Shown piece by piece: positions 1 through 8,648 of a DNA stretch of 45,628 nucleotides. A program made the translations under genes and the position numbers. The stretch covers positions 1 through 45,628 of the forward strand of contig MHDC01000006.1 of the NCBI GenBank assembly GCA_001803415.1. Reading direction: 5' to 3'. The notes below the pieces were generated by a model. The model was not told where the DNA came from and did not search any database. It saw nothing but the letters and a program-made list of their open reading frames with translations. The stretch's first letter is position 1, and every line of letters starts with the position of its first letter. The stretch is from Microgenomates group bacterium RBG_16_45_19. Lineage in GTDB: Bacteria > Patescibacteriota > Microgenomatia > UBA1400 > RBG-16-45-19.

Positions 1-30
1 GTTAACGGTCCAATCAGCGGAGATAGGCAT
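1..30 (-). CDS. Start of a gene cut by the window edge
   Basis: An ATG at 30-28 on the minus strand opens a frame reading MPISADWTVN that runs off the window. It lies 55 bases downstream of the stop of the 940-aa phage-like protein on the same strand, so it is probably the next gene of that unit. A short start followed by 'DWTVN' resembles the N-termini of small phage structural proteins, but ten residues cannot settle this. No Shine-Dalgarno sequence is visible. Confidence 0.4.
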   Translation of the reverse strand, partial: MPISADWTVN

Positions 31-85
31 AGGTTAATAGCAGCAGAATATCAAAGCGCTAACTTTTATGGTAGTAGCAGGTGCT

Positions 86-2908
86 TTAAGTGAGCGACCG
101 ACGAGTGAAGGTGAGAGTGACGCCGGCGACCGGACCTTCTTGAGTCAGGTCTTCGGCGGCGGCGAGAGTGATGGTGTCGGTGGCAATGGTGGCGATTTCA
201 TAGGTGCCGTTGTTTGAAGCCGAACCTTCCACGGTCACTTGACCCATGACTTGAAGCCAACCATCGGTGGCAAAATCACCACTGGCCCGAACGATAGTAT
301 CGGCTGAGGGGGGATTTTCATTAAAGGTAATATTGACACCGGTTAAAACTATTTTCCAGTTGGGATCGACTTGCCAGACAGCAGTAACCGTCAGACCATC
401 ATTAGTGATGGTGCCGGTGGTTTCAAAAGGGAGATAGCCCATTTCCCGAGTCCGGACCGTGATAGCGGTATCGGTGGTGTAATTGTAGGTAGCGGTAGCT
501 TGGTAAGTATCACCAGATACAAGCGTGGTAGCAGTGGTGTTCATGAGTTCAGTGGTGCCAGTGTAGACCCAACATTGAGTGTTCTCTGTCACTCCAGTAA
601 TGGTCAGGGTAACCGGTTGATTAACTGTCGTCGAGGAGCCATCGGAATTTCTGATAGTGGGAATGTCACCTTCGTTAGTGACATTGATGGTCACCGCACC
701 CCCTGAGTTGTTGTAGACGTCGGCTTTGGCGGAATAGAGAAAGTGGGTTTGGCCGGCGGCGCCATCGGATAAAGCCACTTGATTGGTGTCCGCCAGAGCG
801 TCGGCTTTGGTGGGGTAGAAAGCCAGAGAATCAACGGTGACGGCGTTGACATAGTACATGTTGCCATCGGTTAAACCGATAGTGTCCGTGCCACCCTGAT
901 CTTGATAATAAATAGCATCACCATCGGTATAACCATGGCCGGTAGCGTCAATCTCGTCATTATCAGCGTCAACGTCAGTCTGAGTGTGAAAAGCGATGGC
1001 GGCCGGGCCACCACCGGAGAAAGTGTGGCCGTTGAAAGTATAGGTGCCGGCAGCCGTAATGCGGATAGAGTGGCCTAAATCGCCGTCGTGATTGTCGATA
1101 AATTCACAGGTGGTAATGCCGCCCGCTTCGGCGGCAGAGGTGAAGGCAACCGCGCCGTAATCGTCGCCGACCCGTTGGTTAGCGAAAGTAGAGTTGGAGA
1201 GGTTGGCGTCATTTAAGACAATTTCGTTACAGGCGATAAAAGTGATGTTGTCTAAGGTAACCGTGGAGCGGAGGGTAACGGTGGCGTTGATGATGGTGGT
1301 GCCGCCGAAATCCAAGATAGCGCTAGCCGAATGGCCGGAATTGAAGCGCCAGTAAAAGGGCGACCCGCCGACAAAAACAGAGTTGGTAAAGCTGATAGTA
1401 TCGTTAGCTTGGCCGTCGAATTCAAAGCCGACTTTGTTATCGTCGACGTGCCAATCGAGATAATCGAGTTCATCGGCTTGGGTGCGAAATTGGAGGGTGC
1501 GCAAGTTGACACTAAGGTGGATCGGGTCAGTGCCACCAATTTTGATTGGGGCCAGGAAGGTGGCGGCAGAACCTTCGCGGAGCATGATCCGCTGTTGGCC
1601 AACGGAAGCGTTGAGAACAAAATCCAGATCGTCAAAACTTAACGGATTGGTACTGGTGCCACCAGCGAGGGCTTGTTCATAAACAATCACCAGATTACCC
1701 CAACGAAAACTGACGGCACCATAACGGCCTTGTGCCAGGGTCAAGATGCTGTCGATGGCGGTGGCGACGATAGACCCAGACGTGGCAAAACGAGTGTCGG
1801 TGGACTGGTCTACTTGGATACCGACGTGGTTGTAGCCGTCGGGTTTGGTAGTGACGGTGCCTTTGGCGCCGACCGACCAAGCCCGGTAGGCGGTACCATC
1901 CCGGGCGACGAATAAGAGGCCGCACTGGCCGGAGTCGGTAGTTTTGGAGATATCGACGTAGTCACGGGAAGTGACAAAAAAATAGTTAAATAAAACAATC
2001 CCCCCGCTTAAGTCACTAGCTGAGGCAAAATTGAGCTGAGGCCCGCCCACGGTCGAGCCAGCGGCGGAAGCGGCGGGGGTGCAGTCGGCTACGGCCCAAT
2101 AAGGATTGAGGCCTTGGTCAGTTTGGAGGGCGGCGGCGTCGAAGGCAGTGGTTTTAGCGCCAATGGCGGCGAGGGAAAGCGAGGTTTGGTAGATATTACC
2201 CCAGGCGTTGGCGCCGCCGAGGGTGATCCAATAGCCGGATTCGAGCAAAGTCCCGTTGGTAGTGTCGGATTGAATGTAGGGAGAGATGGAGATAGGGGTG
2301 CCGGCGCCATCATCATTGATGGCGACAGAAATGGAACGGGTGTTTTCGTTGAATTGGCCCCGCCAGGTATTGGCGGCTACGGCACCTAAGGCTTTTTTAA
2401 TTTGGTAAGCCAGACCGCCAGAATTGGCGCCGGCATCACCGTTGGTAATGTTGGTCCAGGGCGGTTCGCAAGTGGGACCTATGCCGCCATCGGTGGTTAA
2501 AAAGGAGAAGATGAGGCAATCGTCGGCATCGGTAGTGACGGCAACGCCGTCAAAAGGGTTGGTGCTGTCGTCGGCCGCACTTAAGGCATTGGTATTGATT
2601 GGATCATTAGTATCGATGTTTTTGACGGAGACCACGGTACAGGTGTAGGTTTCGGCTGAAGCCAAGGTGATAGTGGGGGAGGTGACACTACTAGAAGTGG
2701 CGATGAAATAGTAAACGGCGGCGCCGTGGGCGCCATAGTCGGCGGCATAAATGGTAGACCAGTTGGCCGGCGCGGCACCAAAGCCAACCGCGTCATTATT
2801 ACAAAAGGCGATGAGAAGATCATCGGTTTCATGAACAGGCATGTCCGGTTGGTACGAGGCGGCAGTAGTAGTACCTTCGGTAAAGGCGAAATCGCGAATA
2901 GCAGGCAT
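86..2908 (-). CDS. Large phage-structural-like beta-rich surface protein (940 aa)
   Basis: A 940-residue protein rich in Thr, Ser, Ala, Asp and Gly and almost free of Lys, with no signal peptide or membrane segment. Its N-terminal 200 residues resemble phage structural domains ('ASAETYTCTVVSVKNID' near residue 85). The middle (about 480-680) reads like beta-helix turns with repeated 'ITF', 'TFNG' and 'STF' strands. The C-terminus (about 870-935) has the pattern 'SGDFATDGW...GQVTVEGSASNNGTYEI...ITL', which is typical of phage tail/baseplate modules. The start is the ATG 9 nt after a TATTCT box. It is probably exposed on the cell or part of a phage-derived structure, but no other head, tail or lysis gene surrounds it. 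The exact function is unknown. Confidence 0.7.
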   Translation of the reverse strand: MPAIRDFAFTEGTTTAASYQPDMPVHETDDLLIAFCNNDAVGFGAAPANWSTIYAADYGAHGAAVYYFIATSSSVTSPTITLASAETYTCTVVSVKNIDTNDPINTNALSAADDSTNPFDGVAVTTDADDCLIFSFLTTDGGIGPTCEPPWTNITNGDAGANSGGLAYQIKKALGAVAANTWRGQFNENTRSISVAINDDGAGTPISISPYIQSDTTNGTLLESGYWITLGGANAWGNIYQTSLSLAAIGAKTTAFDAAALQTDQGLNPYWAVADCTPAASAAGSTVGGPQLNFASASDLSGGIVLFNYFFVTSRDYVDISKTTDSGQCGLLFVARDGTAYRAWSVGAKGTVTTKPDGYNHVGIQVDQSTDTRFATSGSIVATAIDSILTLAQGRYGAVSFRWGNLVIVYEQALAGGTSTNPLSFDDLDFVLNASVGQQRIMLREGSAATFLAPIKIGGTDPIHLSVNLRTLQFRTQADELDYLDWHVDDNKVGFEFDGQANDTISFTNSVFVGGSPFYWRFNSGHSASAILDFGGTTIINATVTLRSTVTLDNITFIACNEIVLNDANLSNSTFANQRVGDDYGAVAFTSAAEAGGITTCEFIDNHDGDLGHSIRITAAGTYTFNGHTFSGGGPAAIAFHTQTDVDADNDEIDATGHGYTDGDAIYYQDQGGTDTIGLTDGNMYYVNAVTVDSLAFYPTKADALADTNQVALSDGAAGQTHFLYSAKADVYNNSGGAVTINVTNEGDIPTIRNSDGSSTTVNQPVTLTITGVTENTQCWVYTGTTELMNTTATTLVSGDTYQATATYNYTTDTAITVRTREMGYLPFETTGTITNDGLTVTAVWQVDPNWKIVLTGVNITFNENPPSADTIVRASGDFATDGWLQVMGQVTVEGSASNNGTYEIATIATDTITLAAAEDLTQEGPVAGVTLTFTRRSLT

Positions 2909-2917
2909 AGTAAAGGC

Positions 2918-2947
2918 AGAATAGCATGTGGTTTGCTTTTAGTCCAA
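2918..2947 (-). promoter_or_regulatory. Promoter of the 940-aa gene
   Basis: On the minus strand TTGGAC (2947-2942), an 18-bp spacer and TATTCT (2923-2918) are followed by 9 nt and the ATG at 2908. No Shine-Dalgarno sequence fits in between, so the mRNA should be leaderless or nearly so. The element overlaps the 5' end of the divergent frame, which favours the later GTG start for that gene. Confidence 0.5.
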
Positions 2948-2967
2948 AGCTTTGCCATCATGGTGAG

Positions 2968-5175
2968 GTGAGACTGTGTGGGTGGCTGCTTTTAACCTTA
3001 GCGCTAATGGGATATCCCGCCAGGGTGTTGGCCGCGGCTGAGTGTGCGGTGACCATTTCTCCTTTGGGGTTACCGGTAAATACAACCAATATTGCTATAC
3101 AATTCACCCTGACCAATTCAGGAACTGAAACTTTACGTTCGGCAGAGATTGAACTACCAGTTCAAGAGGAATTGACTTATACAACTGACCAGGTTACCAA
3201 CTGGACAGTACAAGATAACGGGAATGCGGTTTCGTATATGAATGGTGAGTTATCACCGGGTGCTAGTTTTGTGACCAGTTGGATGATGACTGCTGGGGAA
3301 ACCGAGGGAATGAGTGGTGACTGGACGGTGGGGATGGCCGAGGATGAATCAGCTTCTGATCTAATTGGATGCACAGGGAACTTAGGTATGTACTCGAATG
3401 CGAGCGTGGATATAACCGCGCCGGTGGTAAGCGGTTTGAGTGTGGCGGCGGCGGGGACGAATGTAACGGTAAGTTGGACCACGAATGAGGTGGCCACGAG
3501 CAAAGTGAGGTGGGGAACTCAGGCAGGGAATTATAGTGGGGAGCAGGTAGATAATTCATTGTCATCGAGTCATTCGGTGGTGATTATTGGTCTAACACCG
3601 GGTATTACTTATTATCTAGTGGCTCAGTCGACCGATGCCGCCAATAATACCGGGTCAAGCGGGGAATTCAGCTTTAATATGCCAGGAGTAGTAACCGATA
3701 CTCAAATATTGACGGTGACCCAAACGAGCACAGTGACAAATCAGGTAACCCAAGTAATAGGGGAACGGGATACAACCAAGCCGACAGTGAGTTTAAATGA
3801 GACGGTAAAGGCGCTAGATGACACACCACCGACCTTGACGGGGAGAGCAACGGATAATAAAGGGATATTGCGGGTCGACTATAGTTTGGATGGGGGTACG
3901 AATTGGATCGGGATTGAGAAGATAGAGGGCCAAGGGAAGAAAACGGCCACGTTTAGCTTAAAGATACCTGAGCTTCTCGATGGGACGTATGAGTTGGTAG
4001 TGAGGGCGATAGATACCTCGAATAACGTCGGGAAAACTAAGAAGCAGACTTTCACCATTGATAAGCTGGCACCTAAAATTGGGCCGGCGGTGTGGTACCA
4101 AGGTCCATTTCTATTGTCAACCAACAGCTCGGGAGCTTTGGAGGGGTATGAAGGGTTTAAGCAACGGGTGATCGTGACGGCCGTTGGGGGGGCGACTGAG
4201 GTGACGTTGCATCTTAAGTCAAATGAGGGTGAGGCTCAAGTGGTGTCCTTGACTGAAACAAGCGGAGTCTGGATGGGGGACTTGGATTTGGCGGCCGGGG
4301 AATATCAGGTGTGGGCGGCGTCAATTGATGGGGCAGAGAAACAGGAAGCACGAGCGATGGGCACATTAGTCATTCACCCTCAGGCTGTGATCACCAGCCA
4401 GGGGGAGGCGAGATCCGGGGTGAGGGTGCAGGCCTGGCGGTTGGACCCCTTAACCGGCCATTTTACAGTTTGGGACGGGTCCGGGTATGGGTTAGATAAT
4501 CCGGTGACTACTTCTATCCACGGTGCTTACTCTTTACTATTGCCGGCGGGCACTTATTATCTGACGTATAGTCATGAGGGGGTGGGAGTAGGACGTTCTC
4601 ACTTATTTGACCTGGACAAAGCGGCGGTGGTGTCGGAGCCGGTAGAGCTAAGTCGAAAGCGCTTCTGGCAGGTGGGACCGTGGGTGATCCCGGTGCCCAA
4701 GATGGCTATTGATGAGGCGGTGATGACCATATTACCTGAGGATGGGGGTGAGGCGGCTAAGTTAGTTGAATACAAGCTGCCGTTGTTTGGGTTGAGTCGC
4801 GACCAGCAGGTGATGTATTCGACGGCGTGGCGAGGGAGGCCGACGGTAGTGGCGATTTTCTCAGAGCAAGTAGTGGAGAAGGATCGGCTACTCAAGACGC
4901 TGGCTGAGCTGAAAGTAGCTACCCAAGCACGGGTGTTGGGGATAGTGGAACAAGTGCCACCATTGCAAACGTCCCTGCTCGAACAACGGTGGCAGAGTGA
5001 GGTCCCTTTGTATGCCGATGTGGAGGGGAGTATTAGCCTGCAGTTAGGGGTGACCAGTATCCCAACGTATCTTTTAATTGACGGTGGGGGAGTGGTGCGA
5101 GTAATCATGCCGGGTATGGTGGAGACAGACCGGTTGATGGAATTGGTTGGGGAAATGGGTCGTTTAGGAGGATGA
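2968..5175 (+). CDS. Secreted FN3/Ig-like protein with a C-terminal thioredoxin-fold domain
   Basis: From the GTG at 2968 the protein begins with a classical signal peptide (VRLCGWLLLTLALMG, then an Ala-rich cleavage site); an ATG at 2926 would add 14 unlikely residues. After a DUF11-like beta domain come a fibronectin type III domain ('PVVSGLSVAAAGTNVTVSWT' to 'YYLVAQSTDAANN'), a bacterial Ig-like domain ('PPTLTGRATDNKGI...LDGTYELVVRAIDTSNN') and a carboxypeptidase-regulatory-like beta segment. The last about 120 residues look like a thioredoxin/AhpC-type fold ('RGRPTVVAIFSEQV', 'LGVTSIPTYLLIDGGG' with the cis-Pro), but the CXXC pair is absent. It is probably an envelope or extracellular adhesion/scaffold protein. 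A redox role looks unlikely. Confidence 0.75.
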   Translation: MRLCGWLLLTLALMGYPARVLAAAECAVTISPLGLPVNTTNIAIQFTLTNSGTETLRSAEIELPVQEELTYTTDQVTNWTVQDNGNAVSYMNGELSPGASFVTSWMMTAGETEGMSGDWTVGMAEDESASDLIGCTGNLGMYSNASVDITAPVVSGLSVAAAGTNVTVSWTTNEVATSKVRWGTQAGNYSGEQVDNSLSSSHSVVIIGLTPGITYYLVAQSTDAANNTGSSGEFSFNMPGVVTDTQILTVTQTSTVTNQVTQVIGERDTTKPTVSLNETVKALDDTPPTLTGRATDNKGILRVDYSLDGGTNWIGIEKIEGQGKKTATFSLKIPELLDGTYELVVRAIDTSNNVGKTKKQTFTIDKLAPKIGPAVWYQGPFLLSTNSSGALEGYEGFKQRVIVTAVGGATEVTLHLKSNEGEAQVVSLTETSGVWMGDLDLAAGEYQVWAASIDGAEKQEARAMGTLVIHPQAVITSQGEARSGVRVQAWRLDPLTGHFTVWDGSGYGLDNPVTTSIHGAYSLLLPAGTYYLTYSHEGVGVGRSHLFDLDKAAVVSEPVELSRKRFWQVGPWVIPVPKMAIDEAVMTILPEDGGEAAKLVEYKLPLFGLSRDQQVMYSTAWRGRPTVVAIFSEQVVEKDRLLKTLAELKVATQARVLGIVEQVPPLQTSLLEQRWQSEVPLYADVEGSISLQLGVTSIPTYLLIDGGGVVRVIMPGMVETDRLMELVGEMGRLGG

Positions 5176-5191
5176 AGAGCGATCGGTCAAT

Positions 5192-5244
5192 AATACAGTG
5201 TGCTATTTCCTTGCACTTATATATTGAGAGAAGAGGACTGTATT
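5192..5244. other. Inverted-repeat element upstream of the orphan receiver
   Basis: AATACAGT (5192-5199) and ACTGTATT (5237-5244) form a perfect 8-bp inverted repeat, with an inner GTGC/GCAC stem at 5200-5203 and 5213-5216. It lies 17 bases after the stop of the secreted protein. It could be a transcript-end structure, an operator or a small RNA. There is no T-run directly behind it. Confidence 0.3.
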
Positions 5245-5351
5245 GTATGGGGGTGGTTTAGATGATGGGTGGCTATGAGGCCGAAAAGTGATGGTGAGTA
5301 TATTTTGTTAACTCACTCTTTACCTTGGTAGGAAGAATTTTTTTACGGTCA

Positions 5352-5380
5352 TTGACAGCAGGGGTAAAGCACTTTGCAAT
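5352..5380 (+). promoter_or_regulatory. Near-consensus promoter of the orphan receiver
   Basis: TTGACA (5352-5357), a 17-bp spacer and TGCAAT (5375-5380) are followed by only 6 nt before the ATG at 5387. The transcript would begin at or next to the A of the start codon, so a leaderless mRNA is expected. Confidence 0.65.
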
Positions 5381-5386
5381 AGATAC

Positions 5387-5761
5387 ATGGTCAGACAACA
5401 TAAAGTACTCATCGTTGATGATGATGAGCAGCTGACAAAAATGTTTCAGACGGCGCTACAACTAACCGGGATTGAGACGCATACGGCGAGCCGGGGTGAT
5501 CAAGCCTTGACAATGATTGAGCAAGATCAGTATGATTTGGTTCTTTTAGATATTATGATGCCGGAAACCGACGGTATATCGGTGTTGCATCAATGGCCAA
5601 AAGAGGCACCGACCAAGAAGAAAGATGTAGTCTTGATTACCAGTTTAGCTCCAGAAGCGATGGCGATAGAGGGGAAACAGTTAGGGATATGGGCATGTTG
5701 GAATAAGGATGAGTTGACCCACGAAGAGCTGGTAAAGCGAGTCAGACAGTTATTTACTTAA
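5387..5761 (+). CDS. Single-domain response regulator (CheY-like receiver)
   Basis: A 124-residue receiver domain with no output domain. It has the acidic pocket DDD at 11-13, the phosphoacceptor Asp55 in 'LVLLDIMMPETDG', Thr85 and Lys107 ('WNKDE'). It has its own promoter and no kinase in the same transcript; the closest kinase is three genes downstream at 8635. It may relay phosphate, or act by protein contact with the membrane sensor and PAS-CBS protein that follow. The 3' end overlaps a convergent small ORF by 8 bp. Confidence 0.92.
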   Translation: MVRQHKVLIVDDDEQLTKMFQTALQLTGIETHTASRGDQALTMIEQDQYDLVLLDIMMPETDGISVLHQWPKEAPTKKKDVVLITSLAPEAMAIEGKQLGIWACWNKDELTHEELVKRVRQLFT

Positions 5762-5879
5762 CCCCAATCTGGATGACGCTTAAATAGAGGAGCCAGCCGG
5801 TCAGGCCAATCAGATTGAAAGTAAAGATGACGCCGAGGAGAAACTGGTTACGGTCGACGGCTGGAGACGAGTTAGACAT
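5754..5879 (-). CDS. Small single-pass membrane protein (41 aa)
   Basis: A 41-codon frame from ATG (5879) to TAA (5754). It has a hydrophilic start (MSNSSPAVDRNQ) followed by one hydrophobic span (FLLGVIFTFNLIGLTGWLLY). It starts 11 nt after a TATACT box that overlaps, on the opposite strand, a TATAAC box facing the 530-aa sensor gene. The clean topology and the promoter position argue for a real gene. No family is recognised. A role near the divergent sensor is only an inference from position. Confidence 0.5.
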   Translation of the reverse strand: MSNSSPAVDRNQFLLGVIFTFNLIGLTGWLLYLSVIQIGVK

Positions 5880-5928
5880 AGATACATTTTAGTATAACAG
5901 GTTGTGTACCTGAGGGGGGTACCGGCTT

Positions 5929-7521
5929 ATGGGTTGGTGGTGGCAATTTATTTTTCAGAATGGGTGGTTTGTGGTGAATATGTTTGGGGCGATGGTGTTT
6001 TTGGCGATTTTTTGGTTATATTTGGATGCTTGGTGGCAACGACGACACTGGTGGGATATACCCCGCTTAAGCGGTTATTTGCTCCTGGCGCTGTCGATGG
6101 TAGCCGCGGCAGCCAGGGTGGAATTACCGCTGGGGCAGCAAGGGTTGATCAACCCGACGGCGTTAGTGGCCTTAACCATAGGTTTGCGAGTGTTGGCTTA
6201 TGGGTCGATTGGATTGGGCTTGGTGGGTGAACCAATCCAGCCGCGGCCAGAATATTCAAAGTCTACATTCCACGGCTGGGTTGGGTTGACCGTCGGCTGG
6301 AAACTGGTAGCGGGCTGGTCATGGCTGCTGGCACCGCTAGCTTCATTGGTGGGACTCTTATACTGGCGCCGGGGAACGGTGGGCTTGGAGCGACACATTA
6401 AACCAATGGGGATAGCCTTTTTTGTCCTCAGTGTAGCTGAGCTATGGAGCTTAAGGCCGTTATTTGGCAACACAGCCTGGGTGTGGTTATACCAAATAGT
6501 CGCCCCCTTTAGCTGGTTTTGGTTGATCGGAGTGGGGCTACTTTTAGCCGCCATCTTGGTGGCTTTTACTTGGGTTTGGCGTTATTTACTGATGCGGTTG
6601 GTGACCCAATTGATGTTAGTGTTTACCACGATAATTTTTTTGGTTTTTGTGGTAACCACAGCTGTGTTTACCGCGCTGCTAGTGGCCTCGATGGAGAGGG
6701 CGACCATGACCCGGTTGGAGAACGACGTGACTTTGATGGCTGAGGTTATTGACCAGAAACAAGCCACGGCTTTGGCTGATGCTCAGTTGCTGGCCCATGA
6801 CCCACTCGTGATTGAGGGTTTAATTCAAGGGCCGACGGTGCAGATGATTAATGAGGTTACTCGGGTGTTGGTTGATCGGCATGGTGGCCGGGTGATGGTG
6901 GTGACGGCTGAAGGTCAGGTGCTGGTGAGAGGTGAAGAACCGGAGCGGTTGGGGGAGGCGGTATCCTCAGATGTTGTTTACCAGCGGTCGATGGCTGGCG
7001 AAGTGCTGACAACGATCCGAGTGGAATCGGTGGGGGTGGTCGAGCACCTCTGGGCTCAGGCGGCAGTACCGGTACATTTTGATACACAAGTGGTGGGAGT
7101 GGTAATGTGGAGTGTGCCGATAGATAGTCAGGTGATTCGAGGGCTGGCGCAAGCATCGGGGTTGATCACCAGTGTTTGGGCAGGGGAGCGTTTAATCGCC
7201 ACTAGTCAGAATGAGCCAACGGTGGTTCCCGGTCTTAAGGAGGGACGGGTAGCCGTGGTTAAGCGGGTACTCGAACAAAACGAGCGCTGGGTCGGTTTAG
7301 GCCGGTTTGGAGCGGAGTCTATCTATATGGCTTACGCGCCCCTGATGGATCATGATCAAGTGGCGGTGGGGATGGTGTCGGTGGGGATACCGCAGGCTAG
7401 TGTTTGGGCGACCGTACGCCAAGTAGTGGAGCTGACTTTTTTGGTCACCATCGGGTTAATGCTGGGATCATTGATCCCAGCTTATCTGGTATCCCGGTCA
7501 CTGGCGAAGCAATTACATTGA
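5929..7521 (+). CDS. Membrane sensor: multi-TM domain plus Cache-like extracytoplasmic domain, no output
   Basis: Residues 1-220 contain about seven hydrophobic spans (7TM-like). A further span ('TIIFLVFVVTTAVFTALLV') leads into a Cache-like sensor of about 250 residues ('MERATMTRLENDVTLMAEVID', 'VMVVTAEGQVLVRG', 'YMAYAPLMDHDQVAVGMVSVG'). A last membrane span ends in 'SRSLAKQLH' and the stop, exactly where a HAMP linker and kinase or diguanylate cyclase would normally begin. A GAGGGG stretch 12-17 nt before the ATG may serve as ribosome site. The next gene (PAS-CBS) starts 26 nt later, so the output is probably supplied in trans, or a longer receptor has been split. Confidence 0.8.
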   Translation: MGWWWQFIFQNGWFVVNMFGAMVFLAIFWLYLDAWWQRRHWWDIPRLSGYLLLALSMVAAAARVELPLGQQGLINPTALVALTIGLRVLAYGSIGLGLVGEPIQPRPEYSKSTFHGWVGLTVGWKLVAGWSWLLAPLASLVGLLYWRRGTVGLERHIKPMGIAFFVLSVAELWSLRPLFGNTAWVWLYQIVAPFSWFWLIGVGLLLAAILVAFTWVWRYLLMRLVTQLMLVFTTIIFLVFVVTTAVFTALLVASMERATMTRLENDVTLMAEVIDQKQATALADAQLLAHDPLVIEGLIQGPTVQMINEVTRVLVDRHGGRVMVVTAEGQVLVRGEEPERLGEAVSSDVVYQRSMAGEVLTTIRVESVGVVEHLWAQAAVPVHFDTQVVGVVMWSVPIDSQVIRGLAQASGLITSVWAGERLIATSQNEPTVVPGLKEGRVAVVKRVLEQNERWVGLGRFGAESIYMAYAPLMDHDQVAVGMVSVGIPQASVWATVRQVVELTFLVTIGLMLGSLIPAYLVSRSLAKQLH

Positions 7522-7547
7522 GTCAAACCTTAAATGAGGATGACATT

Positions 7548-8648
7548 ATGCAGGACCATCAGGGGAATAACCCAACGCCGAGTAAGGGGGGAGTGCGCCA
7601 GCAAGAGCAGTTGACGGTGTCGGAAGGGAGATTTCGGAATTTGCTTGAGCAGGCGAATGATCTGATCCAGAGCGCAGATGCCAGTGGTCGTTTTGTGTAC
7701 GTTAATCCAGCTTGGCAGGCGCTCTTAGGTTACAGTGCCGAAGAAGCGCGGAAACTGACCTTTGAGCAGATAATCGCACCAGAGTACCTGGAGCTGTGTC
7801 GGCAGGTTTATGAAAGGTTGAAGCGGGGAGAAGTAGTCAGTACCGTAGAGACCGTCTTTGTTGGTAAAGATAGGCAACGGATCATAGTGGAGGGAAACGT
7901 ATCAGGCCAGTTTAATAAGGGGGTGTTTGTAGCCACGTGGGGGATTTTTCGGAACGTCACCGAGCGCAAGAAGACCGAAGAGATGTTGCGTTTGCGGACA
8001 CAAGAGCTGGAACGGATGAACGCTTTGATGGTGGGGCGGGAACAACAAATGGTCGAGATGAAGCGAAAATATGGTATCCAGACAAGTGGCGGGGTAACCA
8101 TACCAGTAGTATTGAGGCAGTTTGAGCAGGTGATGGTGGGGACGGTAATGAGTTCGCCGGTGGTAACGATTAACGAAGATGAGAGTTTATTGGTAGCCGC
8201 CCGGATGATGGCCGAAAAAGCTGTCGGCGCACTGGTGGTGGTAACGGCCAGGGGGAGGCTCGGGATTATCACTGAACGGGATTTTTTAACCCAAACGGCT
8301 AAAGGTTTGAAGAAAGCGGATAAAATCTCGGTTAAGTCGGTGATGAGTTCACCGGTCATTACCGTTTCCCCAGAGACAACGATTGACCAAGCGAGCCACC
8401 TCTTAAAAGAAATGCATATCCGGCGCTTGCCAGTGGTGAACCAAGGGCAGTTGGTCGGGATTGTGACCCAGACAACCCTCATTTTGGCTTTGCGAGAACA
8501 AGTGATCACTGCCTTAAAGCGGAATATGGAAGAGCTGAAACGGATGAACACTTTGATGGTGGGGCGGGAACTGATGATGGTGAAACTAAAACGTCGTTTA
8601 CAAGAACAGCCAACGGCTCAGACGAAGGGTTTGTATGGTGGAGGTTGA
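7548..8648 (+). CDS. PAS domain-CBS pair signalling protein
   Basis: A cytosolic 366-residue protein. The start is the ATG at 7548 with GAGGA 9 nt upstream. A PAS domain ('FRNLLEQANDLIQSADASG' to 'GIFRNVTERKK') is followed by a helix carrying 'ERMNALMVGRE', a pair of CBS motifs ('VGTVMSSPVVTINEDESL', 'IITERDFL'; 'VKSVMSSPVITVSPETTI', 'HIRRLPVV'), and a second copy of the same helix ('KRMNTLMVGRE'). CBS pairs usually bind adenine nucleotides, so this may combine energy-state and PAS sensing. No catalytic domain follows. The 3' end overlaps the kinase gene by 14 bp, which implies translational coupling. Confidence 0.85.
   Translation: MQDHQGNNPTPSKGGVRQQEQLTVSEGRFRNLLEQANDLIQSADASGRFVYVNPAWQALLGYSAEEARKLTFEQIIAPEYLELCRQVYERLKRGEVVSTVETVFVGKDRQRIIVEGNVSGQFNKGVFVATWGIFRNVTERKKTEEMLRLRTQELERMNALMVGREQQMVEMKRKYGIQTSGGVTIPVVLRQFEQVMVGTVMSSPVVTINEDESLLVAARMMAEKAVGALVVVTARGRLGIITERDFLTQTAKGLKKADKISVKSVMSSPVITVSPETTIDQASHLLKEMHIRRLPVVNQGQLVGIVTQTTLILALREQVITALKRNMEELKRMNTLMVGRELMMVKLKRRLQEQPTAQTKGLYGGG

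Noticed and set aside
4599-5108. Minus-strand frame opposite the thioredoxin-fold domain
   Set aside because: Antisense shadow; the plus-strand frame carries the signal peptide and recognisable domains.
7808-8551. Long minus-strand frame opposite the PAS-CBS gene
   Set aside because: A shadow of the conserved PAS-CBS coding frame; it has no recognisable domain.
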